Below are positions 8,670 through 18,310 of a stretch of DNA of 64,000 nucleotides, in pieces. Positions within the stretch are counted from its first letter, which is position 1, and the number at the start of each line of letters is the position of its first letter. The position numbers were made by a program, and so were the translations under genes. Location: the NCBI RefSeq assembly GCF_000738265.1, contig NZ_JFCQ01000020.1:62001-126000 (forward strand). The letters run 5' to 3'. The notes under the pieces are model-generated. The model saw nothing but the letters and a program-made list of their open reading frames with translations. It did no database searches and had not been told where the DNA came from. Source of the stretch: Corynebacterium jeikeium. GTDB taxonomy: Bacteria > Actinomycetota > Actinomycetes > Mycobacteriales > Mycobacteriaceae.

Positions 8670-8711
8670 AACTGGGCACTCAGAACTGGGCACTCAGTAC
8701 AGGGCACCCAA
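8670..8711 (+). repeat. 14-bp tandem repeat in the nadD leader
   Basis: AACTGGGCACTCAG occurs twice in tandem (8670-8683 and 8684-8697), followed by degenerate copies (TACAGGGCACCCA and a weaker one after it). It lies in the divergent gap between nadD and the YwiC-like gene. Confidence 0.8.
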
Positions 8712-8789
8712 TGCCGAGCACCAAATGCCATTCACGTGCTTTGTTGCCCAGAATTATAGGTCAAAGATCAGGGAGTTTCCGCGCTAGAA

Positions 8790-9632
8790 ATGAGTACCAA
8801 CCCGTGGGTTCCAAACCAGCATGGCGCATGGGCAATGCTTCTTTTGCCCATAGTCACCGGCCTGATCACCGCCGCTGTCATTGCCCCTTCCTATGGCAAC
8901 CCGGTGCAGTGGCTGGCGCTGACGTTCATGCCTTTAGCCTGGATTTTCGGCTACGCGGCCTTCTTCGCGTTCGGCCTGTGGTTTAAGACCCGTGCCCCGT
9001 CCCGCCGCCGCGCTTACCTTTGGCCACTGCTCACGTACACTGCGCTAACGATCGCTTGTTGCGCTGTGGTGTTGTTCCTGCAGCCCCGTTTGCTGTGGTG
9101 GGCAGTCGCGTTTATCCCGCTGATCGCGGTCGCTGTGATGGAAATTTTTCGACGCCGCCCCCGCAGCCTCATCTCCGGCATTTCCACGACGGTGGCCAGC
9201 GCTTTGATGTACATAGTCGCTGTTTCGGCCAGTGGCTTTTCCGTTCTGCCGTGGTTTTTCAGCGAGGCTCCGGTGGCCATCTGGGTGACGACCCTGATCA
9301 TCGGCCTGTATTTCACCGGCACGATCTTTTATGTAAAGACGATCATCCGCGAGCGCGACAACGCTCCCTTCGAGCGTGTGTCCCTGCGCTATCACCGGAT
9401 CGCTTTGTTGCTTACGCTGATCACCTCTGTCGCGGCTGCTCTCGACGGCGGCTATGCAGCCAGCGGTCCCCTGATGATCTTGTTGATGGCCGCGGCCGAC
9501 CTTCGCGCCAAGCTGATCCCACCGATCGCGAAGGCTAACCCGCGCGAGTGGACTCCTAAGAAGGTCGGTATGTGGGAAATCCCCCTCTGTCTGGTTCTGG
9601 CGCTCGGCGCGAGCCTGACCCTCGTGGTGTAG
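8790..9632 (+). CDS. YwiC-like integral membrane protein
   Basis: The 280-residue protein starts WVPNQHGAWAMLLLPI, the signature of YwiC-like proteins, and has about nine hydrophobic segments throughout its length with Arg-rich cytoplasmic loops (KTRAPSRRRAYL and RRRPRS). The family is of unknown function; its layout loosely recalls UbiA-like prenyltransferases, but I see no Asp-rich prenyl-diphosphate motifs. The start ATG 8790 has GGGAG nearby. It is transcribed alone, divergently from nadD and convergently with proA. Confidence 0.8.
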   Translation: MSTNPWVPNQHGAWAMLLLPIVTGLITAAVIAPSYGNPVQWLALTFMPLAWIFGYAAFFAFGLWFKTRAPSRRRAYLWPLLTYTALTIACCAVVLFLQPRLLWWAVAFIPLIAVAVMEIFRRRPRSLISGISTTVASALMYIVAVSASGFSVLPWFFSEAPVAIWVTTLIIGLYFTGTIFYVKTIIRERDNAPFERVSLRYHRIALLLTLITSVAAALDGGYAASGPLMILLMAAADLRAKLIPPIAKANPREWTPKKVGMWEIPLCLVLALGASLTLVV

Positions 9633-9690
9633 CTGTTCTTTCTTTATGACGCCCACTTCTCAACCGGCAAGGTGAGCGCCATCGCCACAC

Positions 9691-10995
9691 TTAGGGACGG
9701 ACCTGGCCTTCGCCGTTGATAACCCACTTGGTGCTCGTCAGCTCCGGCAAGCCCATAGGCCCGCGGGCGTGCAGCTTCTGGGTGGAGATGCCAATCTCCG
9801 CGCCGAAGCCGAACATCTCTCCGTCTGTCCAGGCGGTGGAGGTGTTGATGGAGACAGCGGCTGCGTCGACGTACTGCTCGAAGTAGCTGGTGGTCTTGTA
9901 GTCGCGGGCGGCAATCCCCTCGGTGTGGCTGGTTCCGTAACGGTTGATGTGGGTCACGGCTTCCTCCACGCCATCGACGATGGCCACTGCAATGTCAAAG
10001 CTCAGGTACTCGTCGGTCCAGTCGGTTTCTTCCGCCTGGACGACATCGTTGATCAGCGGATCCAGCTGCTTCTTCTCACCGTGCAGAGTCACGCCGGCCT
10101 TCTGCAGCTCCTCCAGAACATGGATCTTGTCCGGGTCCGGCAGGGCGGAATCCAGCAGTACAACCTCGGTGGCGTTGCACACGGAGCAGCGGCGGGTCTT
10201 GCCGTTAATAACCAGCTTGGTGGCTTCCTCGATGTCCGCAGAGGAGTCAATGTAGAAGTGGCAGTTGCCCGTCCCGGTTTCGATGGTGGGCACGGTAGCG
10301 CCCAGCACCACGGCGTTGATCAGCCCCGCGCCACCGCGCGGGATAACCAGATCCACCAGACCACGGGCGGTGATCAGGTCCTGCACCGAGTCATGGGTAT
10401 CGCAAGGCAGCAGCTGCACCAGCTCCCGCGGCAGGTCGTGGCTTTCAGCCACGTCCTGCAGGATCTGCACCAGCTTCTCGTTGGTGTGGCGGGCGGACTT
10501 CGATCCGCGCAGCAGTGGCACGTTGCCGGACTTGATGGCCAGGCCGAAAGCATCGACAGTGACGTTCGGACGAGCTTCGTAGACCATGCCCATCACTCCC
10601 AGCGGCACGCGCACCTGCTTCATGCGCAGGCCGTTGGGGCGGGTGTGTCCACGCACGATTTCGCCCACGGGATCAGCCAGGCCGATTACCTGACGCAGAC
10701 CGCCAGCGATACCGGCAATGCGCTCTTCATCCAGCGCCAGACGGTCCAGCAGGGAGTCAGCGAAGCCGCGCTCCTTGCCCGCTGCAATGTCCTTCTCGTT
10801 GGCGGCGATGATGCCAGCCGCGTTAGCCTCCAGCGCATCTGCTGCGTCAGCCAGCAGATCGTTCTTCTGCTGGGTGTTCAGCAGTAGCTTAGAGCTAACC
10901 TCCTTGGCCTTTTTAGCCTTGGCTAGAACCTCGTCGCGTTCTGCCTGGCGTTCCGGGGAAAGAGCGTTCTCTTTAGCGTCGTTGGAGTTTGTCAT
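9691..10995 (-). CDS. proA: gamma-glutamyl phosphate reductase
   Basis: ProA reduces gamma-glutamyl phosphate to glutamate-5-semialdehyde with NADPH, the second step of proline synthesis. The 434-residue protein has the aldehyde dehydrogenase fold, with the start of the catalytic region in VREDSRP-like form (RQVIGLADPVGEIVRGHTRP), VPLGVMGMVYEARPNVT, LPCDTHDSVQDLI and the active-site cysteine in RRCSVCNATEVV near residue 270. The frame is open to 11121, but the homologous part starts at ATG 10995 (MTNSNDAKENALS). proB lies 0.6 kb away on the same strand, separated by the oppositely oriented DoxX-like gene. Confidence 0.96.
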   Translation of the reverse strand: MTNSNDAKENALSPERQAERDEVLAKAKKAKEVSSKLLLNTQQKNDLLADAADALEANAAGIIAANEKDIAAGKERGFADSLLDRLALDEERIAGIAGGLRQVIGLADPVGEIVRGHTRPNGLRMKQVRVPLGVMGMVYEARPNVTVDAFGLAIKSGNVPLLRGSKSARHTNEKLVQILQDVAESHDLPRELVQLLPCDTHDSVQDLITARGLVDLVIPRGGAGLINAVVLGATVPTIETGTGNCHFYIDSSADIEEATKLVINGKTRRCSVCNATEVVLLDSALPDPDKIHVLEELQKAGVTLHGEKKQLDPLINDVVQAEETDWTDEYLSFDIAVAIVDGVEEAVTHINRYGTSHTEGIAARDYKTTSYFEQYVDAAAVSINTSTAWTDGEMFGFGAEIGISTQKLHARGPMGLPELTSTKWVINGEGQVRP

Positions 10996-11071
10996 ACCAA
11001 CCCATGCTAGCGAACCAGCCCCTAAGCCGCGCCGTGTTGCATGGAAACCGGAAACAGCATTGGCTTTCTGA

Positions 11072-11099
11072 GAGTAGTGTGGCTTAAAGTCCACTACTC
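11072..11099. promoter_or_regulatory. perfect inverted repeat between proA and the DoxX-like gene
   Basis: GAGTAGTG (11072-11079) and CACTACTC (11092-11099) form a perfect 8-bp inverted repeat around a 12-base centre. It lies in the 165-base divergent gap, about 60 bases upstream of the DoxX-like ATG, where an operator would be expected. No regulator gene is next to it. Confidence 0.45.
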
Positions 11100-11160
11100 C
11101 GAAGACAAGGCGTACTTTCATGTATCGCTCTGTCCTCGATCTTCGCAGAAAGGAATCCGA

Positions 11161-11523
11161 ATGAGTTCCCTAGCAACAGGTGGCAGCTACCTTTTGGCCG
11201 CCGTTCTCGCCGGTGACGCATTGATTTCCGTCAAGCCGCCTAAGTTCATACGCCGTTGCCTGGAGGGCGTTAAGTTCCCCGAAGATTGGTGGTGGGCGCT
11301 GATCGCGATCAAGTCTCTCGCAGCCACAGGGCTGGTTTACGGTGCGGCTACCGGCAACGCTTCAGTCGCGACAACCGTCTCAGTAGGTGTACTGGGCTAT
11401 TTCCTATCCGCAATCATCGCTCACATTAAGGCGAACTTCCTCGGATCAGAATTCTGGATCAACTGCCTGGGAATGACGGCTCTTAGCGCAGGCGTCCTCT
11501 CCCTCAATGTGGCCTCCAAGTAG
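11161..11523 (+). CDS. DoxX-like small membrane protein
   Basis: The 120-residue protein has four hydrophobic segments (SYLLAAVLAGDALISV, then WWWALIAIKSLAATGLVYGA, TVSVGVLGYFLSAIIAHI and a C-terminal one) with the arrangement of DoxX-like proteins. The function of this subgroup is unknown; relatives are linked with thiol or redox stress. The frame is open upstream, but the ATG at 11161 has AGAAAGGAATCCG just before it and starts at the first membrane segment. It sits alone between two proline genes on the other strand. Confidence 0.7.
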   Translation: MSSLATGGSYLLAAVLAGDALISVKPPKFIRRCLEGVKFPEDWWWALIAIKSLAATGLVYGAATGNASVATTVSVGVLGYFLSAIIAHIKANFLGSEFWINCLGMTALSAGVLSLNVASK

Positions 11524-11539
11524 CTAAGCGCAGCTTAGC
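11523..11539 (+). terminator. small hairpin after the DoxX-like gene
   Basis: GCTAAG (11523-11528) and CTTAGC (11534-11539) form a 6-bp stem with a 5-base loop, starting on the last base of the stop codon. There is no T-run after it, so intrinsic termination is doubtful. Confidence 0.35.
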
Positions 11540-11574
11540 CCCCCCGGGCCGAGGCCCCACAGCCCTACTACCTA

Positions 11575-12918
11575 CTAGCCCTTTAGCTGCGCTCGGTTAG
11601 CGTAATGGGACATGTAGTCGGCGTGCACAACCGGCCTGCGGGCGAACTCCGGCAGGTCGGAGGTCGATTGGCCGATCAAGTCGTGGAGCATTGCGGAATC
11701 GTAGGCCACCTCGCCGCGGCCAATCATCTTTCCATCCGGCCCCACCAGATCCACCACGTCGCGCTGCGAAAAGTCGCCCTCGACCTTGGTGATACCCACC
11801 GACAACAGGGACTTGTGCCCCTCCGTCACGGCGCGAACCGCGCCGGCATCCAGGTGCAGCTGGCCATAAGAATCTGCAGCGTACAGCACCCAGAACTTCC
11901 ACGCGCTCAGGCGATCCTGATCCGGCCAGAAGCAGGTTCCCACCTCCGCGGTATCCAGGGCTGCGCCGATGTTATCCGTAGAGGTCAATAGCACCGGCAC
12001 ACCCGCACGGGAAGCCAAGCGGGCGGCGGATACCTTGGCTGCCATGCCACCTGTACCCAGTCGCCCACCGTCTCCAGCGACCACGCCCTTCAAGTCCTTG
12101 GAAGACTTCACCTCGGCAATGAACTGTGCCTCCGGCTCGGCCGGGTTGCGGTCATACAGGCCGTCCACATCGGACAGCAGCACGCACGCATCCGCGAACG
12201 CCAGGTGGCTCACCAACGCGGCCAAGCGGTCGTTGTCGCCGAAACGCATCTCAGAGGTAGCGACCGTATCGTTTTCATTGACAATCGGCACGGCCTTCAG
12301 CTGGCGCAGACGGTCGATCGTTCGCTGGGCATTGCGTGCCCGGTCGCGTTCTGCGGCGTCCGAAGCAGTAAGAAGAACCTGGCCGATCGTACGACCGTAA
12401 CGGGCGAAGCTACGCGCCCACTCCTGGGCCAGCAGCACCTGGCCAACAGACGCGGCGGCCTGCTTAGTGGCCAGATCGGTGGGGCGCTGGGCAAGCTCCA
12501 GCGGGCCCATTCCGCAGGCCACAGCACCGGAGGAAACGACGATGAGGTCGGTGTCGCGCGCCATGCGTGCCTCCAGCGCATCGGCGATCATGTCGATCTG
12601 GTTCGGATCCACACGGCCGTCGTCATCGGTCAGGGAGGACGAGCCGATCTTCACTACCAAGCGGCGGGCGTGAGCGATATCGCTGCGAACAGAGGAATCG
12701 TGCCCCATCGCCGGATCGTCTTCATCCGCTTCCGGTTCGGGGAACTCAATGGACGTCGCGGGCACCACCGGACCCGGCTCATGCACTGGCCTTTGCCCGT
12801 AGGTAGGCACTGGCTTCACTGGTTCGGGAGTCATCTCCCCCGGCCCCGCGTAGCTAAACGCGGACTGGGCTGAACTGAACTCTTTATCGGCTGCAACGTC
12901 GGATTCGGAGGATGACAT
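11575..12918 (-). CDS. proB: glutamate 5-kinase with N-terminal extension
   Basis: ProB phosphorylates glutamate in the first, feedback-inhibited step of proline synthesis. The kinase domain begins [20 protein letters not shown], has [34 protein letters not shown] and [20 protein letters not shown], and is followed by a C-terminal PUA domain ([20 protein letters not shown]). From ATG 12918 the product is 447 residues, about 80 more than usual; the extra part is acidic and Pro-rich. A second ATG at 12708 ([10 protein letters not shown]) would give a normal-length enzyme, and neither start has a strong ribosome binding site. It probably follows obgE on one transcript. Confidence 0.93.
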   Translation of the reverse strand: MSSSESDVAADKEFSSAQSAFSYAGPGEMTPEPVKPVPTYGQRPVHEPGPVVPATSIEFPEPEADEDDPAMGHDSSVRSDIAHARRLVVKIGSSSLTDDDGRVDPNQIDMIADALEARMARDTDLIVVSSGAVACGMGPLELAQRPTDLATKQAAASVGQVLLAQEWARSFARYGRTIGQVLLTASDAAERDRARNAQRTIDRLRQLKAVPIVNENDTVATSEMRFGDNDRLAALVSHLAFADACVLLSDVDGLYDRNPAEPEAQFIAEVKSSKDLKGVVAGDGGRLGTGGMAAKVSAARLASRAGVPVLLTSTDNIGAALDTAEVGTCFWPDQDRLSAWKFWVLYAADSYGQLHLDAGAVRAVTEGHKSLLSVGITKVEGDFSQRDVVDLVGPDGKMIGRGEVAYDSAMLHDLIGQSTSDLPEFARRPVVHADYMSHYANRAQLKG

Positions 12919-12976
12919 ACGTTCCAGTATGCCAGCCGCCGCTCGCCCCCGGTGCGGTTTGGGGGCAACGGCAGCG

Positions 12977-14488
12977 CTAGCCTTGCCAGCGCTCGCGCTC
13001 TGCGATCTCCCCGTCGCCGAAGTCGTTCTCGTCGATCAGGCCACGGCGAGCCTGGGACGCACGCTTGCGCTCTTCCGGGGTGGCGCGGGTGTTCTGCTCC
13101 AGGCGCATATCGGTGCCGCGTCCGCTGCGCATGACGTCCACGCCCGCGGCGGTCTGCGGGTCCCACTCGAACGTGATCTCCCCGATGGTCACCTCGCTGC
13201 CCGCGTCGGCGCCAGCCTTGTACAGCGCTTCCTCAACACCGGCTTTGGCCAGGCGGTCGGCCAGGTAACCCACGGCCTCGTCGTTTTCAAAGTCGGTCTG
13301 GCGGATCCAGCGCTCGATCTTTTCGCCGCGGACGATGAAGGCATCTTCGGCAGATGGGTCGGCTTCCACTTCGAACTCGGCAAAGCGCCCACCGGAGCGC
13401 TTCCGCAGCCCCTTCGGGGTAATGACCTGCGCGGGCTTCTCCTCCACCGGGTGCGCCTTGCGGTGCTCCTTCACGATGTCCATCAGCGCGTACTTCAGCT
13501 CATCCAAGCCCTGGTGCGCGATGGTGGAAATGCGGAAGATCGGCCAGCCAAACTCTTTGAGCTCCTCTTCCTGCAGGTCCGCCATGTCGGAGGCATCCGG
13601 CACGTCCATCTTGTTCAGAATGATCACGCGCGGGCGTTCACGCAGGTCGCCCAGCCCGGAGTCACTCGCCAGCTCTTCCTGGTAGTTCGCTAGCTCTTTT
13701 TCCAGCGCCTTGATGTCAGCGACCGGATCGCGATCGGCTTCCAGCGAGGCGGCGTCCACAACATGGGCCAGAACCGCGGTGCGCTCGATGTGGCGCAGGA
13801 AGTCCAACCCCAACCCCTTGCCTTCGCTAGCACCCGGAATTAGACCCGGCACATCGGCGATGGTGAAAACTTCGTGGCCGACATTGACCACGCCCAGATT
13901 CGGCGCGAGGGTCGTAAACGGATAGTCCGCGATTTTCGGCTTCGCGGCCGAGACCACGGAAATCAGCGAGCTCTTGCCCGCCGAGGGAAAGCCGACCAAC
14001 CCGACGTCGGCCATGGACTTGAGCTCGAGGGTGATGTCTTTTACCTCGCCTGGTTCGCCCAGTAGCGCGAAGCCCGGTGCCTTCCTGCTTTTGGACGCCA
14101 ACGCGGCGTTTCCCAACCCGCCGTGTCCGCCTGCGGCGACGATCATCCGCGTGCCCTTGCCTGTCAGGTCGGCAAGCGCTTCGCCCTTTGAGTCAAGAAC
14201 CACGGTGCCCTCCGGCACCTGGAGTACGAGGTCCTCCCCGCGAGCGCCGTGGCGATGATCGCCGGCGCCATTGTTGCCGCGCGGGGCTTTGATGTGCGGG
14301 TGAAAGTGGAAGTCCAGCAGGGTGTGAACTTGTGGGGAGACTTCCAGAATGATGTCCCCGCCGTGGCCGCCGTTACCGCCATCGGGGCCGCCGAGGGGAA
14401 CGAACTTTTCGCGGTGCACGGAAGCACAGCCGTGACCACCGTCACCGGCCTGCAGGTGCAGAACGACGCGATCAACGAATTGTGGCAT
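12977..14488 (-). CDS. obgE: Obg family GTPase
   Basis: Obg is an essential GTPase associated with 50S assembly and stress control. The 503-residue protein has the Gly-rich Obg fold (residues 1-158, with [16 protein letters not shown] and [14 protein letters not shown]), the G domain with G1 GFPSAGKSS, switch [13 protein letters not shown]3 [16 protein letters not shown] and G4 NKMD, then the actinobacterial OCT domain (about 350-430) and a charged tail ending RERWQG. Start ATG 14488 follows a GGAAAG-type site. The order rplU-rpmA-obg-proB is common in actinobacteria; here rpmA and obgE are separated by the iron transporter. Confidence 0.97.
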   Translation of the reverse strand: MPQFVDRVVLHLQAGDGGHGCASVHREKFVPLGGPDGGNGGHGGDIILEVSPQVHTLLDFHFHPHIKAPRGNNGAGDHRHGARGEDLVLQVPEGTVVLDSKGEALADLTGKGTRMIVAAGGHGGLGNAALASKSRKAPGFALLGEPGEVKDITLELKSMADVGLVGFPSAGKSSLISVVSAAKPKIADYPFTTLAPNLGVVNVGHEVFTIADVPGLIPGASEGKGLGLDFLRHIERTAVLAHVVDAASLEADRDPVADIKALEKELANYQEELASDSGLGDLRERPRVIILNKMDVPDASDMADLQEEELKEFGWPIFRISTIAHQGLDELKYALMDIVKEHRKAHPVEEKPAQVITPKGLRKRSGGRFAEFEVEADPSAEDAFIVRGEKIERWIRQTDFENDEAVGYLADRLAKAGVEEALYKAGADAGSEVTIGEITFEWDPQTAAGVDVMRSGRGTDMRLEQNTRATPEERKRASQARRGLIDENDFGDGEIAERERWQG

Positions 14489-14614
14489 AGCTTTCCCTTG
14501 CTTTCCTTTCGCCCCAATTAATTCTTCGAGCTCCGAGTCTATCTGTGTTTGGGGTGGTGGCCTAAAAGGGTGGCGAATCTAAACCCGGTGTTTCCTACAC
14601 AGAGATACATGAAC

Positions 14615-14654
14615 TATAGTTAGCCTACCCTTGCCACTGGTAAGGCTAAGCTAA
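14615..14654 (+). promoter_or_regulatory. two tandem DtxR-type iron boxes
   Basis: Box 1 (14615-14633) contains GTTAGCCTACCCT and matches 13 of 19 positions of the consensus TTAGGTTAGCCTAACCTAA. Box 2 (14636-14654, read on the minus strand) is TTAGCTTAGCCTTACCAGT, 14 of 19. Their centres are 21 bp apart, two helical turns, so two DtxR dimers could bind the same face. Box 1 overlaps a likely -10 element, TATAGT (14615-14620). This fits iron-dependent repression of the transporter that starts at 14708. Confidence 0.75.
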
Positions 14655-14707
14655 GCATGAGAGTGGGTTAAATCCTTGCTCTCGTACCCCTCACATAAGG
14701 AATAACA

Positions 14708-15892
14708 ATGCGTTTTTCTCCGCTTCGCAAAGTCTGCGTCGGCGTCGTGGCAGCAACCGCTGCCCTCGGCCTCGCAGCCTGCGGCGCATCTAACCCCAGC
14801 GACGGCGACTCTTCCGATGCGAAAAAGTCCGGCTCCTCCATCACCGTCACCGACGTGACCGGCCGACAGGTCTCCTTCGACTCTCGCCCAGAAAAGATCC
14901 TCCTCGCAGAAGGTCGCGGACTGTTCGCCACCTCCATTCTGAACAAGGAAAACCCGACGGAGCACGTCGTGGCCATCGGCTCCGACATGCACTCCGCCGC
15001 CCCCACCTTCGAGGAGAAGCTCTCCAAGGTGGATCACAAGTATGGCGATCTCCCGACCGTTGGAAACATCTCCAAGGGCGATGTGACCGTCGAGAATCTG
15101 CTTGCCCACAAGCCGGACGTCACCGTGCTTTCCCTGGATCACAAGAAGGCCGCCGAAGAATCCGGCCTGTTGGACAAGATGGACCAGGCTGGACTGAAGT
15201 ACGTATTCAGTGACTTCCGCCAAAAGCCGCTGGAGAACACCACCAAGACGATGAGCCTCTACGGTCAGCTCCTGGGCAAGGAAGACAAGGCCAAGGAGTT
15301 CAACGACTTCTACGACGGCAAGGTTAAGAACGTCACCGACCGTGCAAACAAGGCAAAAGACAAGCCGAAGACCCTGGTCTGGCGCGCGGCGGGCATGAAG
15401 GACTGCTGCGGAACTGTGAAGAATTCCAACCTCGGCGATCTGGTCAACGCTGCGGGCGGAAAGAACATCGGCGACGACCTGCTGGACACGGAATCCGGGG
15501 ATCTCACCGCAGAGAAGGTCCTTGCCGAACAGCCAGAGCAGATCATTGCCACCGGTGGCGCATGGGCCAAGGATCCCGAAAAGCCCGAGGTGCTGCCGCA
15601 CGTGGAGCTCGGCTACACTGCCAAGCCTGACGTATCTGAAAAGACCCTCAAGGGACTGCTAGCCACGCCTGGCTTTAATGCTCTGAAGGCACCCAAGGAG
15701 GGCAAGCTGCACGCGGTTTACCACCAGTTCTACGATTCCCCGTTGAACGTTTTCGCCCTTGAGCAGTTCGCACAATGGTTGCACCCCGAACTGTTCCAGG
15801 ACCTCGACGTAGAGAAGGACTTCGCGGACTTCCACAAGAAGTGGCTGCCGTTCGAGTACTCCGGAACGTTCTTCACCTCCACCAAGAGCTAA
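14708..15892 (+). CDS. iron-siderophore ABC transporter, binding lipoprotein
   Basis: The 394-residue protein has a lipoprotein signal (VCVGVVAATAALGLAACGAS, lipobox LAAC, Cys about residue 25) and a periplasmic-binding-protein type 2 fold: ITVTDVTGRQVSFDSRPEKI, then LLAHKPDVTVLSLDHKKA and ATPGFNALKAPKEGKLHAVY. It should capture ferric siderophore or haem outside the membrane and pass it to the permease coded 18 bases downstream. A KDCCGT segment in the middle is unusual and might touch the ligand. DtxR-like boxes upstream point to iron. The exact siderophore is unknown. Confidence 0.9.
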   Translation: MRFSPLRKVCVGVVAATAALGLAACGASNPSDGDSSDAKKSGSSITVTDVTGRQVSFDSRPEKILLAEGRGLFATSILNKENPTEHVVAIGSDMHSAAPTFEEKLSKVDHKYGDLPTVGNISKGDVTVENLLAHKPDVTVLSLDHKKAAEESGLLDKMDQAGLKYVFSDFRQKPLENTTKTMSLYGQLLGKEDKAKEFNDFYDGKVKNVTDRANKAKDKPKTLVWRAAGMKDCCGTVKNSNLGDLVNAAGGKNIGDDLLDTESGDLTAEKVLAEQPEQIIATGGAWAKDPEKPEVLPHVELGYTAKPDVSEKTLKGLLATPGFNALKAPKEGKLHAVYHQFYDSPLNVFALEQFAQWLHPELFQDLDVEKDFADFHKKWLPFEYSGTFFTSTKS

Positions 15893-15910
15893 CCCCAAGA
15901 AGTAACCCCC

Positions 15911-17038
15911 ATGTCCCATCTTGTAATCCCAGAAAAGTCATCGACGGAAGAAGGCGAGATAGCCGACGGGCGCGATGCTGCACTTCCGGCCGAAGCCAGC
16001 GCGGTTGTCAAACAGTATCGCCGCCAGGCCAGGCGGAAGATCCTCGCCATCCTCGCACTGGCCATCGCTGCTTTCGCTGCCTTCGCCATCGCCACGATCG
16101 TCGGCCCCATAGACCTGAGTTTGATGGAACTATGGAAGGCTCTCATCGACCCCAACGGGGTGGATGAAACGACCCACACCGTCCTGTGGAACCTACGCCT
16201 GCCTGCGTCTGTGATGGCCGTCCTCATCGGTGCCTCGCTTTCCCTATCCGGGGCGCACATGCAAACCATCCTGGATAACCCGCTGGCAGAGCCGTTCACC
16301 CTTGGTATCTCCGCAGCAGCGGCGTTCGGCGGAGCCGCATCGATTGTGTTGGGCTGGACGGTGTTGGCCAACCCGCAGTTCAACCTCGCGGCCGTGGCCT
16401 GGGTGGCCTCGCTGGTGGCGGTATTTATCGTGGCTGGCGCTTCATTGTGGCGCGGCGCCAGCGCAGAATCGATGATTCTGCTCGGAATTGCGCTGGTGTT
16501 CCTGTTCCAGGCAATGCTCTCCCTGATGCAATACCGCGCGACGACCGAGGCACTGCAGCAGATCGTGTTCTGGACGATGGGTTCGCTACAGCGCGCGAAC
16601 TGGACGTCCAACGCCATCATCGTTGGTGCACTGGCGATAGCGATACCTTTCACCGTCCTGAACTCGTGGAAACTCACAGCCCTACGACTGGGCGATGATC
16701 GCGCGGCGGCGCTGGGGATCAATGTCCAGCGCTTGCGCGTCACCACCCTCGTAGTCTCCTCCCTACTGGCGGCCAGCGCGGTGGCATTCGCGGGCGTGAT
16801 CGGCTTCATCGGCCTGGTCGGCCCCCACGTCGCCCGCATGCTCGTCGGCGAGGACCAGCGCTACTTCGCCCCCGCTTCCATGGCGGCCGGAGCCCTGTTG
16901 CTGGCCGCTGCACACGCAGTATCGATCACTGTGGTTCCGGGCGTGGCGGTGCCGATCGGCATCATCACGTCCCTGGTGGGAGTTCCCTTCTTCCTCATTC
17001 TGGTGTTCGTCCGCCGACGCACGGTCTGGGGGTCCTAG
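15911..17038 (+). CDS. iron-siderophore ABC transporter permease (FecCD)
   Basis: The 375-residue protein is a FecCD-family permease with about ten membrane segments. Hallmarks are LRLPASVMAVLIGASLSLSG early on, LAEPFTLGISAAAAFGGA, and the late FAGVIGFIGLVGPHVARMLVG loop that contacts the ATPase. The first 40 residues are a hydrophilic extension. The gene lies between the binding protein (18 bases upstream) and the ATPase (starts 3 bases after the stop). A single permease gene suggests a homodimeric channel. Confidence 0.93.
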   Translation: MSHLVIPEKSSTEEGEIADGRDAALPAEASAVVKQYRRQARRKILAILALAIAAFAAFAIATIVGPIDLSLMELWKALIDPNGVDETTHTVLWNLRLPASVMAVLIGASLSLSGAHMQTILDNPLAEPFTLGISAAAAFGGAASIVLGWTVLANPQFNLAAVAWVASLVAVFIVAGASLWRGASAESMILLGIALVFLFQAMLSLMQYRATTEALQQIVFWTMGSLQRANWTSNAIIVGALAIAIPFTVLNSWKLTALRLGDDRAAALGINVQRLRVTTLVVSSLLAASAVAFAGVIGFIGLVGPHVARMLVGEDQRYFAPASMAAGALLLAAAHAVSITVVPGVAVPIGIITSLVGVPFFLILVFVRRRTVWGS

Positions 17039-17041
17039 CCC

Positions 17042-17821
17042 ATGCTGACTATCGAAGATATTCACGTCCGCTACGGCAAGAATCCGGTTCTGCAGGGGGT
17101 ATCGGCTTCCGGCTTCCAGCCGGGGTCCATCACCGGCCTGTTGGGGCCCAATGCCGCGGGAAAGTCCACCCTGGTGAAGACGATCGCTGGGATACAGAGG
17201 GCGTCATCAGGCACCTGCCGCATCACCAGCAACGGCGAGGAACTATCCGGCAGTAACCGGCGCGACGCGATTGGTTATGTGCCGCAAGACCTGCTCTCTA
17301 GTGCTTCCCTGACGGCCTTCGAATCGATCCTCGTGGCGACGAAACGATCGACGCGCCGGGCAGCCACCGCGACCGCACAGGAACAAGCGGCCGCAGTGCT
17401 AGAGAGGCTGGGGATTACGCACCTGGCTTCGCGCTATGTTCACGAACTGTCGGGTGGGCAGCGGCAGCTGGTCGCCGTGGGACAAATGCTGGTGCGCGAG
17501 CCCGAGGTGCTACTTCTGGACGAGCCGACTTCTGCCCTGGATCTGCGGCACCAGGTGGAGCTGCTGCAGCTCATCCGCCGAGAGGTATCCCAAAAGGATT
17601 CGATCGCGCTGATTGCGATTCACGACCTGAACCTAGCGGCACGCTACTGTGATCAGCTTATTGTGCTGCACCGTGGGCGCCTGATGGCGCAGGGACAGCC
17701 TTCCGAGGTGCTGACCCCGGGGCTGTTGGAAGAGGTCTACGGACTGCGGGCGAAGGTGCTTGACGATGCTGGCACGCCAGTGATCTGCCCTGTCGAGGAG
17801 TCAGCGCCGAGCCACTTGTAG
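17042..17821 (+). CDS. iron-siderophore ABC transporter ATPase
   Basis: The 259-residue ATP-binding subunit has Walker A GPNAAGKST (about residues 36-44), Q-loop region GYVPQDLL, signature LSGGQRQ, Walker B VLLLDEPTSALD and the switch histidine in IHDLNLAARYCD, the typical FecE/FhuC layout. It drives the FecCD permease coded just upstream. A rho-independent terminator follows 19 bases after the stop, so the three genes form a complete operon. Confidence 0.95.
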   Translation: MLTIEDIHVRYGKNPVLQGVSASGFQPGSITGLLGPNAAGKSTLVKTIAGIQRASSGTCRITSNGEELSGSNRRDAIGYVPQDLLSSASLTAFESILVATKRSTRRAATATAQEQAAAVLERLGITHLASRYVHELSGGQRQLVAVGQMLVREPEVLLLDEPTSALDLRHQVELLQLIRREVSQKDSIALIAIHDLNLAARYCDQLIVLHRGRLMAQGQPSEVLTPGLLEEVYGLRAKVLDDAGTPVICPVEESAPSHL

Positions 17822-17839
17822 CATTGCTACTTTAAGACA

Positions 17840-17866
17840 AGCCCCGGTCCTGCCGGGGCTATTTTT
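17840..17866 (+). terminator. terminator of the iron transporter operon
   Basis: GCCCCGG (17841-17847) and CCGGGGC (17853-17859) pair around a TCCTG loop, with an extra A-T closing pair, and are followed by ATTTTTATGG. This is a standard intrinsic terminator on the plus strand. Confidence 0.9.
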
Positions 17867-17904
17867 ATGGCCAGAATCATGGCTTTCATGACTGTATCGA
17901 GGCA

Positions 17905-17944
17905 CGAAAAAATCCAGTGGACGCATTGACTGCGTCCACTGGAT
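17905..17944 (-). terminator. terminator of rplU-rpmA
   Basis: A 14-bp perfect stem (17912-17925 with 17931-17944) closes a 5-base loop. On the minus strand it is followed by a run of T (complement of 17906-17911), so it terminates transcription coming from rpmA. Confidence 0.92.
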
Positions 17945-17998
17945 CTTTAAGCTCTGTGCGGGTCTCCGCCGAATGCTATGCCGAATGCTGGCGAAGGC

Positions 17999-18265
17999 TT
18001 AGGCCTCGACAGCCTCGTTCTCGACGATGTTCACCACGCGGCGACGGCGCTTGGTAGCAAACTGTACGGCGCCGGCCTTCAGGGCGAACAGAGTGTCGTC
18101 GCCACCGCGACCGACGTTCTCACCCGGGTGGAAAGAGGTACCACGCTGGCGGATCAGGATCTCGCCGGCCTTGACCTGCTGGCCGCCGAAGCGCTTCACA
18201 CCGAGACGCTTGGACTCGGAGTCACGGCCGTTGTTGGAGCTAGATGCACCCTTCTTGTGTGCCAT
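17999..18265 (-). CDS. rpmA: 50S ribosomal protein L27
   Basis: L27 reaches toward the peptidyl-transferase centre with its N-terminus. The 88-residue product begins [20 protein letters not shown] and continues [20 protein letters not shown], the L27 signature. It starts with the mature-type N-terminus, so no protease-cleaved extension is present. An AAGGAGGGAGAG site precedes the ATG. It is the second gene of the rplU-rpmA operon and ends before a strong terminator. Confidence 0.98.
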
Positions 18266-18310
18266 TTGTCTCTCCCTCCTTAAGGAAGATTATTGAAGTG
18301 TCTCGGTAGT

